Assembly (NCBI GenBank): GCA_003222395.1 | Contig: QHWB01000043.1 | Location: 60,321 to 124,320, forward strand | DNA from: Acidobacteriota bacterium | Lineage (GTDB): Bacteria > Acidobacteriota > Vicinamibacteria > Vicinamibacterales > CAVVIG01 | Reading direction: 5' to 3' | DNA: 64,000 nucleotides | Part shown: one piece after another, positions 42,004-50,838 of the stretch | How positions within the stretch are numbered: the stretch's first letter is position 1 | Layout: each line of letters starts with the position of its first letter | Position numbers and translations under genes: made by a program | The notes under the pieces: model-generated | What the model was told of the DNA's origin: nothing | Database searches by the model: none | Seen by the model: the letters and a program-made list of their open reading frames with translations, nothing else

Positions 42004-43989
42004 CTAAAAAACGGATCCTGACGTGCTCAACGCGCCGGTGCCCCACACAACATTGGCATCCTCGGCGAACGACGTGCCCCACAGGATGTTCTGATCTTCA
42101 GTGGACGTGCCCCACAGGATGTTGCCGCCCGTCACGGTGCCCCAGAGGATGTTGTTGCCCTTGACCCTCGTCCCCCACACGACGTTCGCTTCGCTCAGCG
42201 TGGTCCACACGATGTTCTGCGCGTCCGCCGTGCCCCAGAGGATGTTTCCGTCCTCCGTCATCTGGCCGATCAGCCGGTCGCTCCAGACGACGTTCGTGCC
42301 CCACACGGCGTTGCTGCTCCACACGATGTTGTTCGCGCGAATCGTGGCGCTGGTGCCCCAGAGAATGTTCGGGTCTTCAGCCGTGCCCCAGAGGATGTTC
42401 GTCCCCCACAGGATGTTGTTCACGTAGAGCACGTCGCCGGTGACCACCGTGCTGTTCCACACGATGTTCTGACCCCAGAAGTACGTCTGGACTCCGATCG
42501 TCGACGAAGGCGTCACGCCCTTGGCAAGCCACCACTTTCCCTCGCGGACGTCGGTGTCGATCGCGCCGGCGATGACGATCGCGCCAGCCGCGTTGATTTC
42601 GCCGGCGCCCTGCGTCAGGTAGTCGAAGCCGGCAATCGGGATCGCGCTGAACTGCAGGATGCCTTTCGCGAGGTTCGCCGTCAGCGGCTTCTTCGAGTGC
42701 AGGCCCGACTGGTTGTGCGCCTGCAGCATGAGCGCGACGACGCCGCTCGTCACGCCGGTGGCCATGCTCGATCCGCTCATGGCGAGGAGCGACTGGCCGC
42801 TCTTTGCACTGACCTGGCTCGTCTTGAGCAAGTTGTACAGATACGACGAGACGCTTGCCGCGGACGTGAGGTTGTGGCCGGGCGCGACGACGTCCGGTTT
42901 GGCGAACGCGTCGAACCACGCCGGCCCGCGCGAGCTGTACGGCGCGACCACGTCGTCGTCGCGCGTCGTCGTGTTCCGGGTCATCGCCGCGCCGACCGTT
43001 ATCGCGGACGGCGCGTTGCCGGGCGACGTGATACCGGTGTAGCCGGGATCGCCCGTCTTCTGGTTCTGACCGAAGTTGCCGGCCGATGCGACGACGATCA
43101 ATCCCGCAGCCGTCGCTTTCTCGACCGCCTGCACCAGCGGATCCTGCTGCGCCGGCGCATAGATGGGATGACCGAGCGACAGGTTCACGATCTGGACGTT
43201 CAGCTTGTCCTTGTTCGCGATGATGTACTCGATCGCCTTGATGACGTCGCTCGTCTTCCCCTGACCGACGCGGTCGAGCACTTTGAAGCCGACGAGACGC
43301 ACGTCGGGCGCAACCCCCTGATATTCGTAGTTCGACAGCTTGCCGCTGCTGCCGATAAGGCCTGCGATGTGCGTGCCGTGACCATAGTCGTCGTACGGCG
43401 CCGTCGGCACGCCGCCCTGCGTGAAGTCGTAGAAGCCGGTGATTCGTCCCGCAAAGTCGTCGCTCGGCGCGATGCCCGAGTCGACGATCGCAACGGCGAT
43501 TCCAGCGGCGCCCGTCGGCGTCCCCGTCGTGGCGACGTGCGGGAGCCCCAACGTGTCGCGCAGAGTGCTCGCCGACGTCTGAAGGAGCTTCGACGCCTGG
43601 CCGTCGACCTGATTGATCTGCGTGAACGTCTTGCTTGGATCGACGCCGAGCGTCGTCGACGTGACCGGTCCGTCGGACGCGATCGTTTTGATCCAGGGCT
43701 GCTTGGACAGTTCGACGATGTCTTCGCTGTGAATGTCGACGGCGACCGCGTCGATGATGGGATGTTCGGCCCTGATTCGATCGCCGTGCCGCTGGAGCGC
43801 GGCGCGCAGGGTCGGGCGATATCCGGTTTCGACGGTAATGATGACGGACTGCGTCGGAGCGCCTGCGCCGAGAGTCTCGCGCACGCGGCGATCGATCTTT
43901 GGATCGCGTCCCTGCGCGAATGCCGGGATCGCGAACAGCAGCGTGAGGAGGGCGCCGAAGGCAGCCAGTGGGAGTCTGCGAGAGGACAT
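42004..43989 (-). CDS. secreted subtilisin-like (S8) protease with W-G-T repeat tail
   Basis: 661 residues from ATG 43989, preceded by ggaagg. Signal peptide of about 23 residues (to A-F-A-Q), an inhibitor-like propeptide (about 30-125), and a S8 catalytic domain with Asp in A-I-V-D-S-G-I, His in G-H-G-T-H-I-A-G, Asn in S-A-G-N-F-G and Ser in M-S-G-S-S-M-A. The last 150 residues consist of roughly a dozen copies of N-I-L-W-G-T / N-V-V-W-G-T, spaced by 4-12 residues. The tail probably forms a repetitive beta structure or surface attachment; its function is unknown. The upstream region is an AT-rich promoter region. Confidence 0.92.
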   Translation of the reverse strand: MSSRRLPLAAFGALLTLLFAIPAFAQGRDPKIDRRVRETLGAGAPTQSVIITVETGYRPTLRAALQRHGDRIRAEHPIIDAVAVDIHSEDIVELSKQPWIKTIASDGPVTSTTLGVDPSKTFTQINQVDGQASKLLQTSASTLRDTLGLPHVATTGTPTGAAGIAVAIVDSGIAPSDDFAGRITGFYDFTQGGVPTAPYDDYGHGTHIAGLIGSSGKLSNYEYQGVAPDVRLVGFKVLDRVGQGKTSDVIKAIEYIIANKDKLNVQIVNLSLGHPIYAPAQQDPLVQAVEKATAAGLIVVASAGNFGQNQKTGDPGYTGITSPGNAPSAITVGAAMTRNTTTRDDDVVAPYSSRGPAWFDAFAKPDVVAPGHNLTSAASVSSYLYNLLKTSQVSAKSGQSLLAMSGSSMATGVTSGVVALMLQAHNQSGLHSKKPLTANLAKGILQFSAIPIAGFDYLTQGAGEINAAGAIVIAGAIDTDVREGKWWLAKGVTPSSTIGVQTYFWGQNIVWNSTVVTGDVLYVNNILWGTNILWGTAEDPNILWGTSATIRANNIVWSSNAVWGTNVVWSDRLIGQMTEDGNILWGTADAQNIVWTTLSEANVVWGTRVKGNNILWGTVTGGNILWGTSTEDQNILWGTSFAEDANVVWGTGALSTSGSVF

Positions 43990-44295
43990 AGCGATGCCTT
44001 CCACAGCAAGGCGACGGCCAAAGCTCAGCTGGGAAAGGTATGGGCACGCAAGTTGTTGATATTTAGCGACTTGCATGTAAACACAGGACTATAACGTACT
44101 TTACATGACTGTAATAAGATGATTTGGAACGTGACACAACATTTTGTGAAATCGCGCGAAATCGACCAAAAATGGAATGAAATCACCAGATCGTAATTTC
44201 TGTTCAATTACTAAACATATGTCGCTCAATCGCACATAGAGTTCTTCTCGTATTCTCGAGCGTTGTGGTGATGGTCTTGCACCCGCCCGGGCTCG
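43990..44295. promoter_or_regulatory. AT-rich divergent promoter region of the subtilase and flavoprotein genes
   Basis: 306 bases without a gene. Between 44050 and 44250 the composition is far richer in A+T than the rest of the window. It contains ttacatgactgtaa (44101-44114), a perfect dyad of 5-base arms around tgac, and catgtaaa (44075) opposed to tttacatg (44099), a second inverted pair. On the minus strand TATAGT (about 44094) may be the -10 of the subtilase. No regulator is identified. Confidence 0.5.
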
Positions 44296-45189
44296 ATGTT
44301 CGACGTCGTCGTCATCGGCGGCGGTCCGGCAGGCCTGAGCGCGGCGCTGATGCTGGGTCGCTGCCGCCGCCGCGTGCTGCTGTGCGATCTCGGCGAGCCA
44401 CGCAATCGCCGCTCGCGGGCGCTGCACGGCTTCCTCACGCGCGACGGGATCGCTCCCCGCGAGTTGAACGATCTCGGACGCCGTGAGCTCGCCGCCTACG
44501 GCGTCGAATTCAGATGTGTCGGCGTGACCGACGCTCGTCCGATTGGAAACAGCTACCGCGTCATGCTCGCCACTGGAGGCGAGGAAGATGCGCGTTATCT
44601 GTTGATCGCCACGGGCGTCGTCGACGATCTGCCGGGCGTCTCCGGCTTCGACGCCTGCTACGGCCGGACGGTGTTTCACTGCCCGTACTGCGATGGATGG
44701 GAGTGGCGCGACCGGCGGCTCGCCGCGTTCGGCGCCGGCGCAGAAGCGGTCGCGCTCGCGCTCGGACTGAAGACCTGGAGCGCCGACGTCGTCGTGCTCA
44801 CCAACGGAGCGCCGCTCGACCGCCGCCTTCGCACGCGTCTCTCGCGCAATCAGATCGACCTGCGCATCGAGCGAACCGAGCGCCTCGATCACGACGATGG
44901 AGAACTGCATGCGATCGTGTTCGAGGATGGAACGACCCTGGAGCGCGACGCGCTGTTCTTCGAGACAGGACAGCATCCGCAGTCGCAACTGGCCGTGCGG
45001 CTCGGGTGCGAGCTCACCGGACGCGGCACGGTGAAGACCGGATCGCTGTCCGACACGAACGTCCGCCGCCTGTTCGTCGCGGGCGATGCGTCGCGCGACG
45101 CGCAGTTCGCCGTCGTGGCTGCCTCGGAGGGCGTGAAGGCGGCGGTCGCCATCAACAAGGCGCTCCAGGCCGAGGAGCTGGCGAGATGA
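44296..45189 (+). CDS. FAD-dependent thioredoxin-reductase-like oxidoreductase
   Basis: 297 residues. FAD loop V-V-I-G-G-G-P-A-G-L-S-A-A, redox motif F-H-C-P-Y-C-D-G-W (C-x-x-C), FAD-binding V-A-G-D-A-S-R-D near the C-terminus. The second nucleotide loop (A-A-F-G-A-G-A-E-A) deviates from the canonical G-x-G-x-x-G/A, so NADPH use is uncertain. Members reduce thioredoxin-like partners or low-molecular-mass disulfides. It overlaps the AI-2E gene by ATGA. Confidence 0.88.
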   Translation: MFDVVVIGGGPAGLSAALMLGRCRRRVLLCDLGEPRNRRSRALHGFLTRDGIAPRELNDLGRRELAAYGVEFRCVGVTDARPIGNSYRVMLATGGEEDARYLLIATGVVDDLPGVSGFDACYGRTVFHCPYCDGWEWRDRRLAAFGAGAEAVALALGLKTWSADVVVLTNGAPLDRRLRTRLSRNQIDLRIERTERLDHDDGELHAIVFEDGTTLERDALFFETGQHPQSQLAVRLGCELTGRGTVKTGSLSDTNVRRLFVAGDASRDAQFAVVAASEGVKAAVAINKALQAEELAR

Positions 45190-46352
45190 AGCTCGTCACC
45201 AACCAGCCGGCGCCCAATGCTCAGCGCGCGCCATCCGATCAACCGGCGCCGGCGGCCGTGACGCGGCCCATCGACATCCGAAGCGCCGCGCTCACGCTCC
45301 TGGCGGGCCTCGCCGTCGTGCTGATGCTGCAGTACGCGCAGGCGATGATCATCCCGATCGTGCTCGGCGTGTTGATCAGCTACGCGCTCGATCCCGTGGT
45401 TTCTGCGTTCGCGAGGTGGCGTGTGCCGCGGCCGATTGGCGCGGCAATCGTGCTGGTCGCGGTCACCGCCGCCGGAGGACGATTGATCTACGGTCTGCGC
45501 GCCGAGGGCGCCGCGATCGTGCAGCAGCTGCCCGACGCGGCGCGGCGCGTGCGGAAGGTGTTCGAGAGCGATCGACCGGCGACGGCAAACGCGATTCAGC
45601 AGGTGCAGAAAGCGGCCAACGAGCTCGAGAAAGCGGCCGACGCCGCCGCGGCGCCGGCGCCGCCCGGCTCCGGCGTCACGCGCGTGCAGGTCGAATCGCC
45701 TCCGTTCAATGTGTCCGACTACTTCCTGTGGGGATCGATCGGCATCGCGACGGCCGTCGGACAGCTCGTGCTGATTCTGTTTCTCGTGTACTTCCTGCTC
45801 GCGTCGGGCGATTTGTACCGGCGCAAGCTGGTGAAGATCGCTGGACCGTCGCTGACCGAGAAGAAGATCACGCTGCAGATTCTCTCGGAGATCGATCGGC
45901 AGATCGAAAGATTCCTTCTCGTCCAGGTATTCACGAGCGTCATCGTCGCCGTGGCGACGTGGCTGGCGTTCCGCTGGCTCGGCGTTCAGCAGCCGGCCGT
46001 ATGGGGCATCGTCGCCGGCGTCTTCAACTCGATTCCGTACTTTGGTCCGGTGCTCGTGAGCGGCGGCACGGCCGCCGTCGCCTTTCTGCAGTTCGGGAAC
46101 GTTCGGATGGCGCTGATCGTCTCGGGCGTCGCGCTCGCCATCACGAGCCTCGAAGGGCTGCTGCTCACGCCCTGGCTGACGAGCCGCGCCGCGCGGATGA
46201 ACGCCGTTGCGGTGTTCATCGGACTGCTCTTCTGGGGCTGGGTGTGGAACGTGTGGGGGATGCTGCTCGCCGTGCCGATGCTGATGGTGATCAAATCCAT
46301 CTGCGATCACGTGGAGGATTTCCACGGCGTCGGCGAGCTGCTCGGCGAGTAG
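45186..46352 (+). CDS. AI-2E family transporter
   Basis: 388 residues. Eight membrane helices in the PerM/AI-2E pattern: helices near 38-75, a long cytoplasmic/periplasmic segment with an Ala/Glu coiled coil (about 110-165), and C-terminal helices with I-P-Y-F-G-P and L-T-P-W-L-T-S-R-A-A-R-M-N. The family includes possible autoinducer-2 exporters and Na+/H+ antiporters, so the cargo is open. Coupled to the flavoprotein gene by ATGA. Confidence 0.88.
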   Translation: MKLVTNQPAPNAQRAPSDQPAPAAVTRPIDIRSAALTLLAGLAVVLMLQYAQAMIIPIVLGVLISYALDPVVSAFARWRVPRPIGAAIVLVAVTAAGGRLIYGLRAEGAAIVQQLPDAARRVRKVFESDRPATANAIQQVQKAANELEKAADAAAAPAPPGSGVTRVQVESPPFNVSDYFLWGSIGIATAVGQLVLILFLVYFLLASGDLYRRKLVKIAGPSLTEKKITLQILSEIDRQIERFLLVQVFTSVIVAVATWLAFRWLGVQQPAVWGIVAGVFNSIPYFGPVLVSGGTAAVAFLQFGNVRMALIVSGVALAITSLEGLLLTPWLTSRAARMNAVAVFIGLLFWGWVWNVWGMLLAVPMLMVIKSICDHVEDFHGVGELLGE

Positions 46353-46355
46353 TCG

Positions 46356-46377
46356 GGACCGGTCTCGAGACCGGTCC
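46356..46377. terminator. perfect 22-base palindrome between convergent genes
   Basis: ggaccggtct followed by its complement gagaccggtcc: 22 bases, fully self-complementary. It lies four bases after the AI-2E stop and 12 before the convergent LigD stop, so it probably terminates both. No T-run follows. Confidence 0.55.
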
Positions 46378-46388
46378 ACAGTCCCGTT

Positions 46389-47306
46389 CTACACAAATTT
46401 CCGCAGATCGAAGCGGCCGCGCGCCTGCAGCAGCGGCTTCCATAAATCTCCCAGCCGCTTGACGCGCGCGGGAACGTTCCTGATCGTGAAATCCTCCAGC
46501 CGGACCCCGCGTTCGACTTCCTCCCACGTTATCGGCGTCGACACCGTCGCCTCGGGCCGCGGGCGCGGCGAGTACACGGACGCGAGGGTGCTGCCCCAGC
46601 GGTTCTGGTTGTAGTCGACGAGCACCCGGCCGTGCGGACGCTTTGCGACCCGATACTCGGCGGTCATGAGCGCCGGATGACGCGCGGCGAGCTCCTGGGC
46701 CAGCGCCTTCGCGAACAGCCACACCTGCTTCTGCTCCGGGCCGCGCACGATCGGCACGTAGACGTGCATCCCCTTCGATCCGGTCGTCTTCGCGAGCGGC
46801 CGCATCTTCAGCAATTCGAGCGCCTCGCGCACGATCAACGCGCTCTCGATGACGCGCGGGAACGTCGCGCCGGCGCCGGGATCGAGATCGAAGTGCAGAT
46901 AGTCCGGTCGATCCACGTCGTCACACGTGGCGTACCACTGATTCAGATCGATGCAGCCGAGATTGATGACCCACAGGAGTGCGGCTTCGTCCTGGATCAT
47001 TGGAAAGTCGATCACGTTCCCGCTGCCGTGATCGATCCGGCAGATCTCGATCCACGGAGGGCGTGGCGTCGGAGCGCGCTTCATGAAGAAGAACGCGCCG
47101 GCGGCGCCGTGCGGATACCGCTTCATCACCATCGCGCGGTTGCGGATGTGCGGCAGGAGCGCGCCGGCGACGTCGGCGTAGTACTGGAGAAGATCGCCTT
47201 TCGTGATACGGAGATCGGGCCAGAAAATCTTTCTCAGGTTGGTGAGGCGAACTTCCCTGCCCTTGACGATCAGGACGACGTTGTCCTGATCGCGCGCGAT
47301 CTTCAT
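46389..47306 (-). CDS. LigD-type DNA primase-polymerase domain protein
   Basis: 305 residues from ATG 47306. L-T-N-L-R-K-I-F-W-P is the LigD polymerase N-terminus. Y-L-H-F-D-L-D-P carries the catalytic Asp pair and T-G-S-K-G-M-H-V-Y-V-P the nucleotide site; V-D-Y-N-Q-N also fits. Stand-alone enzymes of this type fill gaps or add nucleotides during NHEJ, but no Ku or ligase domain is in the window. It is preceded by a repeat (about 47310-47410) and the uncharacterised gene at 47371. Confidence 0.93.
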   Translation of the reverse strand: MKIARDQDNVVLIVKGREVRLTNLRKIFWPDLRITKGDLLQYYADVAGALLPHIRNRAMVMKRYPHGAAGAFFFMKRAPTPRPPWIEICRIDHGSGNVIDFPMIQDEAALLWVINLGCIDLNQWYATCDDVDRPDYLHFDLDPGAGATFPRVIESALIVREALELLKMRPLAKTTGSKGMHVYVPIVRGPEQKQVWLFAKALAQELAARHPALMTAEYRVAKRPHGRVLVDYNQNRWGSTLASVYSPRPRPEATVSTPITWEEVERGVRLEDFTIRNVPARVKRLGDLWKPLLQARGRFDLRKFV

Positions 47307-47309
47307 TGG

Positions 47310-47410
47310 GGCGGGCCTTTCCGCCTTCGCCGAAGGCTTCGCCGGACCGCCATGGCTTTGGCGACGGCGGTCAGGCCCGCCATCGCGGGGCTGACAGCCC
47401 CGCGCCACCT
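47310..47410. repeat. repeat hairpins between LigD and the 47371 gene
   Basis: Contains gccttcgccgaaggc, ccgccatggc and the hairpin ccatcgcggggctgacag/ccccgcg, all partly self-complementary. It overlaps the 3' end of the gene at 47371-48012, whose last ten residues (G-G-A-G-L-S-A-P-R-W) are encoded by it. Confidence 0.5.
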
Positions 47411-48012
47411 CGCAACGGTGGGAGTTTGGGTGGACGGGCGCCGTGAAGCACCGCGCCGATGACCGGTACGTACGGCAGCTCCACACCCTCGCGCGCCTGT
47501 CGCAGGAGCAGTCCGCCGCGGGACATGTCTCCCCGGCCGACGAAGTCGATCGGGAACTTCAGCCGCTCGCCGAAGATCGCCGTCAGCACGTCGACGTACT
47601 TCGGCGACGCCACGCTGCCGAGCAGCACCACGTCACAGTCGGGGCCGATCTCGTCGAGCAGGGCGCGCGCGCTCTTCTCGAGCGGCCGTCGGTAATCGGC
47701 GTTGTGGTGATGAATGTCGCCATCGGCAAAGGTGCGAAGCGCCTTGTGGGTGATGTAGGTGTCGGGCCTGCGCAGCCCCGCGTTCGGCGTGATGACGTGA
47801 ACGCCGTCGAAGCCGGCAAAGCGCACCGCGTACGTCAGCTTGCCGCGGAAGTAAAGTCCGCTGACGAACGCGAACACGTCGCCCAGCATGGCGCCGCGCC
47901 GCGAGCGCAGCTCCACCGCCAGCGAGAATTGCGCCTTCGGAGAAAGAATCTGCTTCGCTCTCGTGCCGTTGCAGTTAGCCGGCGAGAGCAGGAAGATGCG
48001 CGGCGGCGACAT
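47371..48012 (-). CDS. conserved protein of unknown function
   Basis: 213 residues. P-R-I-F-L-L-S-P-A-N-C-N-G-T-R-A start, then V-F-A-F-V-S-G-L-Y-F-R-G-K-L-T-Y-A, H-V-I-T-P-N-A-G-L-R, D-C-D-V-V-L-L-G-S-V-A-S and F-V-G-R-G-D-M-S-R-G-G. No signal peptide, no membrane helix, no catalytic motif that I recognise. Its position before the LigD polymerase on the same strand suggests a shared operon, possibly DNA repair, as inference only. C-terminal ten residues derive from repeat DNA. Confidence 0.6.
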   Translation of the reverse strand: MSPPRIFLLSPANCNGTRAKQILSPKAQFSLAVELRSRRGAMLGDVFAFVSGLYFRGKLTYAVRFAGFDGVHVITPNAGLRRPDTYITHKALRTFADGDIHHHNADYRRPLEKSARALLDEIGPDCDVVLLGSVASPKYVDVLTAIFGERLKFPIDFVGRGDMSRGGLLLRQAREGVELPYVPVIGAVLHGARPPKLPPLRGGAGLSAPRWRA

Positions 48013-48076
48013 TCAGCAACCAGTACAACACGGCGGGCGCCGCGAGCGCCAGCTCGACGACCGCCGGCCGTCGTGA

Positions 48077-49102
48077 TCAGAAACCCCAACGGAGCAGAAC
48101 GGCGCCGACTGTGAACCCCGCGCCGACCGATGCGAGCAGCACGAGGTCGCCCTTCTTCAATCGCCCCGCGCACAGCGCATCGTCGAGCGCCAGCGGGATC
48201 GTCGCAGCCGTCGTGTTGCCGAACCGATCGATGTTGATGATGACTTTGGTTTCGTCGAGTCCCAGCTTCTCGGCCGCCGACTCGATGATGCGCCGGTTCG
48301 CCTGATGCGAGACGAAGAGATCGACGTCCGATGGCTGCAGGTCGTTGCGCTCGAGGAGGCGGCGCGAAATCTCTTCGGTCTTGCGGACGGCGAACTTGAA
48401 CACCGCCGCGCCGTCCTGTTTCACGTAATGCATCCGCCGATCGACCGTTTCGTGCGAAGCGGGTTGCAGGCTGCCGCCCGCCGGCATGCACAGCGAGGCG
48501 CCGCCCGAGCCGTCGATCTCGTGCTCGAAGTCGAGGATGGCGCCGTCCTTCGCGCCGTCGGCCGCCGCCGATACGACGACCGCGCCGGCGCCGTCGCCGA
48601 ACAGCACGCACGTCGCCCGATCGGTGTAGTCGATGATGCTCGACATCACGTCGGCGCCGACGACCAGCGCATGGTCGTGCGCGCCGGTGGCGACGAGCTG
48701 GCTGCCGGTGGTGAGCGCGTAGGTGAAGGCCGAACAGGCGGCGCTCAGGTCGAAACCCCACGCGTGATGCGCGCCGATCTTGTTCTGCAGCAGGCACGCG
48801 GTGCTCGGAAACATCATGTCGGGCGTCACCGTCCCGACGACGATGACACCCACCTCGTCGGCGGTGATTCCCGCCTTGCCGAGGGCCCTCATCGCGGCTT
48901 CCTTTGCCAAATCCGACGACCCGACGCCCGGGTCGGCGATGTGCCGCTCGCGGATGCCGACGCGGCGCAGGATCCACTCGTCATCGGTGTCGACCATTTT
49001 CTCGAGATCGGCGTTGGTCAGCAGGCGCGGCGGCACGTAGGTCGCCAGCGACGTGATCATCGTCGGCCGGCCGCCCGCGCGCGGGGTTCGTCGCACTACC
49101 AA
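48077..49102 (-). CDS. fabH: 3-oxoacyl-[ACP] synthase III
   Basis: 341 residues from ATG 49102, which overlaps ruvB by seven bases. Catalytic Cys in [10 protein letters not shown], His in V-S-H-Q-A-N-R-R and Asn in F-G-N-T-T-A-A-T complete the KASIII triad. It starts fatty-acid chains from an acyl-CoA and malonyl-ACP. The first 15 residues look non-family; ATG 49060 is an alternative start giving [11 protein letters not shown]. Confidence 0.94.
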   Translation of the reverse strand: MVVRRTPRAGGRPTMITSLATYVPPRLLTNADLEKMVDTDDEWILRRVGIRERHIADPGVGSSDLAKEAAMRALGKAGITADEVGVIVVGTVTPDMMFPSTACLLQNKIGAHHAWGFDLSAACSAFTYALTTGSQLVATGAHDHALVVGADVMSSIIDYTDRATCVLFGDGAGAVVVSAAADGAKDGAILDFEHEIDGSGGASLCMPAGGSLQPASHETVDRRMHYVKQDGAAVFKFAVRKTEEISRRLLERNDLQPSDVDLFVSHQANRRIIESAAEKLGLDETKVIINIDRFGNTTAATIPLALDDALCAGRLKKGDLVLLASVGAGFTVGAVLLRWGF

Positions 49103-50124
49103 AGTCGTGAGTCCCTTCTCTCGTCGGCGGGCGCGGTGAGCCCGAAATAGCCGTAGGCGCGCGGCGTCGCGACGCGGCCGCGCGGCGTCCGATCCAGAAA
49201 GCCGATCTGGATGAGGAACGGCTCGTAGATGTCTTCGATCGCGTCCTTCTCTTCACTGATCGCCGCGGCGATCGTATTCAAGCCGACAGGACCGCCGGAG
49301 AACTTGTCGATGATCGTCCGCAGCAGCTTGCGATCGATCTCGTCGAACCCGTGCTCGTCGACCTCGAGGAGCTTCAGCGCCGCATGCGCCACGTCGAGCG
49401 TGATCGTGCCGTCGGCGCGCACCTGTGCGTAGTCGCGGACCCTGCGCAGCAGCCGGTTCGCGATGCGCGGCGTGCCGCGGGCGCGGCGCGCGATCTCGGC
49501 GGCCGCGGCCGCGTCGATCGGAACCGCGAGAATCCTGGCCGAGCGGCGCACGATCTCTTCGAGATCGACCGCTGTGTAGAACTCCAGCCGATGCGAGATG
49601 CCGAAGCGCGATCGCAGCGGGGAGGTCAGCAGTCCGGTGCGCGTCGTCGCGCCGATGAGCGTGAAGCGCTCGAGCCGCATCTTCACCGTCCGCGCGCTCG
49701 GCCCCTGGCCGATGATGATGTCGACTTCGTAATCCTCGAGCGCCGGATACAGGATCTCCTCGACCGCCGGCGACATGCGGTGGATCTCGTCGATGAACAG
49801 CACTTCGCGCGCCGCGAGGTTCGTGACGATGCCGACGAGATCGCCGGGCTTCTCGATCGCGGGGCCCGAGGTCGCGCGCACCTGCACGCCGAGCTCGTTC
49901 GCGATCACGTAGGCGAGCGTCGTCTTGCCGAGGCCCGGCGGTCCGTGCAGCAGCACGTGGTCGAGCGGTTCGCCGCGATGTGTCGCGGCGGCGATCGCCA
50001 CCTGGAGGTTCTCGCGGATCCGGTCCTGGCCGATGTACTCGTCGAGCCGGCGCGGACGAAGGCCCGCTTCGTACTGCGCGTCTTCGTCGACGCGCGCGGC
50101 GGTGACGATGCGATCGTTGGTCAT
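49096..50124 (-). CDS. ruvB: Holliday junction branch-migration helicase RuvB
   Basis: 342 residues. [12 protein letters not shown], Walker [11 protein letters not shown], Walker B L-F-I-D-E-I-H-R, sensor I G-A-T-T-R and arginine finger region R-S-R-F-G-I. C-terminal winged helix ends [10 protein letters not shown]. It drives branch migration with RuvA and is in the ruvC-ruvA-ruvB cluster, separated from ruvA by a repeat element. Confidence 0.97.
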   Translation of the reverse strand: MTNDRIVTAARVDEDAQYEAGLRPRRLDEYIGQDRIRENLQVAIAAATHRGEPLDHVLLHGPPGLGKTTLAYVIANELGVQVRATSGPAIEKPGDLVGIVTNLAAREVLFIDEIHRMSPAVEEILYPALEDYEVDIIIGQGPSARTVKMRLERFTLIGATTRTGLLTSPLRSRFGISHRLEFYTAVDLEEIVRRSARILAVPIDAAAAAEIARRARGTPRIANRLLRRVRDYAQVRADGTITLDVAHAALKLLEVDEHGFDEIDRKLLRTIIDKFSGGPVGLNTIAAAISEEKDAIEDIYEPFLIQIGFLDRTPRGRVATPRAYGYFGLTAPADERRDSRLW

Positions 50125-50143
50125 TCTCTTTATGCTCGGACCC

Positions 50144-50224
50144 GCTCGGCTGAAAGCCTCGCGCTACGGTGACGCCGTACCGACCGCTACGATGACGCTG
50201 TCGCGCGAGCCTTTCAGGCGAGCG
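50144..50224. repeat. TGAAAG/CTTTCA palindromic element between ruvA and ruvB
   Basis: Left arm gctcggctgaaagcctcgcg, right arm gcgagcctttcaggcgagc, with a centre of about 40 bases (including a tgacg/cgtca-like part). Same arms as 16254-16445 and 57755-57810. No gene inside. Confidence 0.85.
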
Positions 50225-50235
50225 ACTCCCGCGCA

Positions 50236-50838
50236 TCATTTCGCCAGCTCTCGTAAGGCCTGCTTCAACGTGCGTTCGAAGCTGCCCTCGGGGATCATCG
50301 TGATGGCCGATGCGACCGCTTTTTCGGCGAGCGGCCGATGATACCCCAGGTTCAAGAGCGCGGAGAGCAGATCGTCGCGCAACTCGGGCGCGCCGGATGG
50401 TGAATCGCCGCCCGACGCGACCGCCGCGACCTGAGGACGCGGCAACCGATCCTTCAACTCGAGCACGATCCGCTCGGACGTTTTCTTTCCAACGCCGGGA
50501 ATCGCCGTCAGGCGCGCGATGTCGCCGCGCTCGATCGCGCGAATCAGCTCGACCGGTTCGATGCCCGACAACACCGCGAGCGCGACCCGCGGTCCGATGC
50601 CGCTGACGCCGATCAGCCGCTCGAACAGCTGCTGTTCGACGAGCGTTGCGAATCCATAAAGCGCGAGCGCGTCCTCGCGCACGTGCGTGTGCGTCCGCAG
50701 CGTCATCTCGGTTCCCGCGTCGCCGAGCACGTAGAAGGTCGAGAGCGGCACGAAGACGTCGTAGCCGACGCCGTTGACGTCGACGATCACGCGGTTCGGA
50801 TGTTTTTCGAGAATGCGTCCGCGGATCTGCGCGATCAC
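50236..50838 (-). CDS. ruvA: Holliday junction-binding protein RuvA
   Basis: 200 residues. N-terminal I-R-G-R-I-L-E-K, helix-hairpin-helix motifs G-V-S-G-I-G-P-R-V-A-L-A-V-L and I-P-G-V-G-K-K-T-S-E-R-I, and a C-terminal domain III (L-L-N-L-G-Y). It tetramerises on four-way junctions and targets RuvB. It starts by ATGA overlap with ruvC. Confidence 0.97.
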   Translation of the reverse strand: MIAQIRGRILEKHPNRVIVDVNGVGYDVFVPLSTFYVLGDAGTEMTLRTHTHVREDALALYGFATLVEQQLFERLIGVSGIGPRVALAVLSGIEPVELIRAIERGDIARLTAIPGVGKKTSERIVLELKDRLPRPQVAAVASGGDSPSGAPELRDDLLSALLNLGYHRPLAEKAVASAITMIPEGSFERTLKQALRELAK

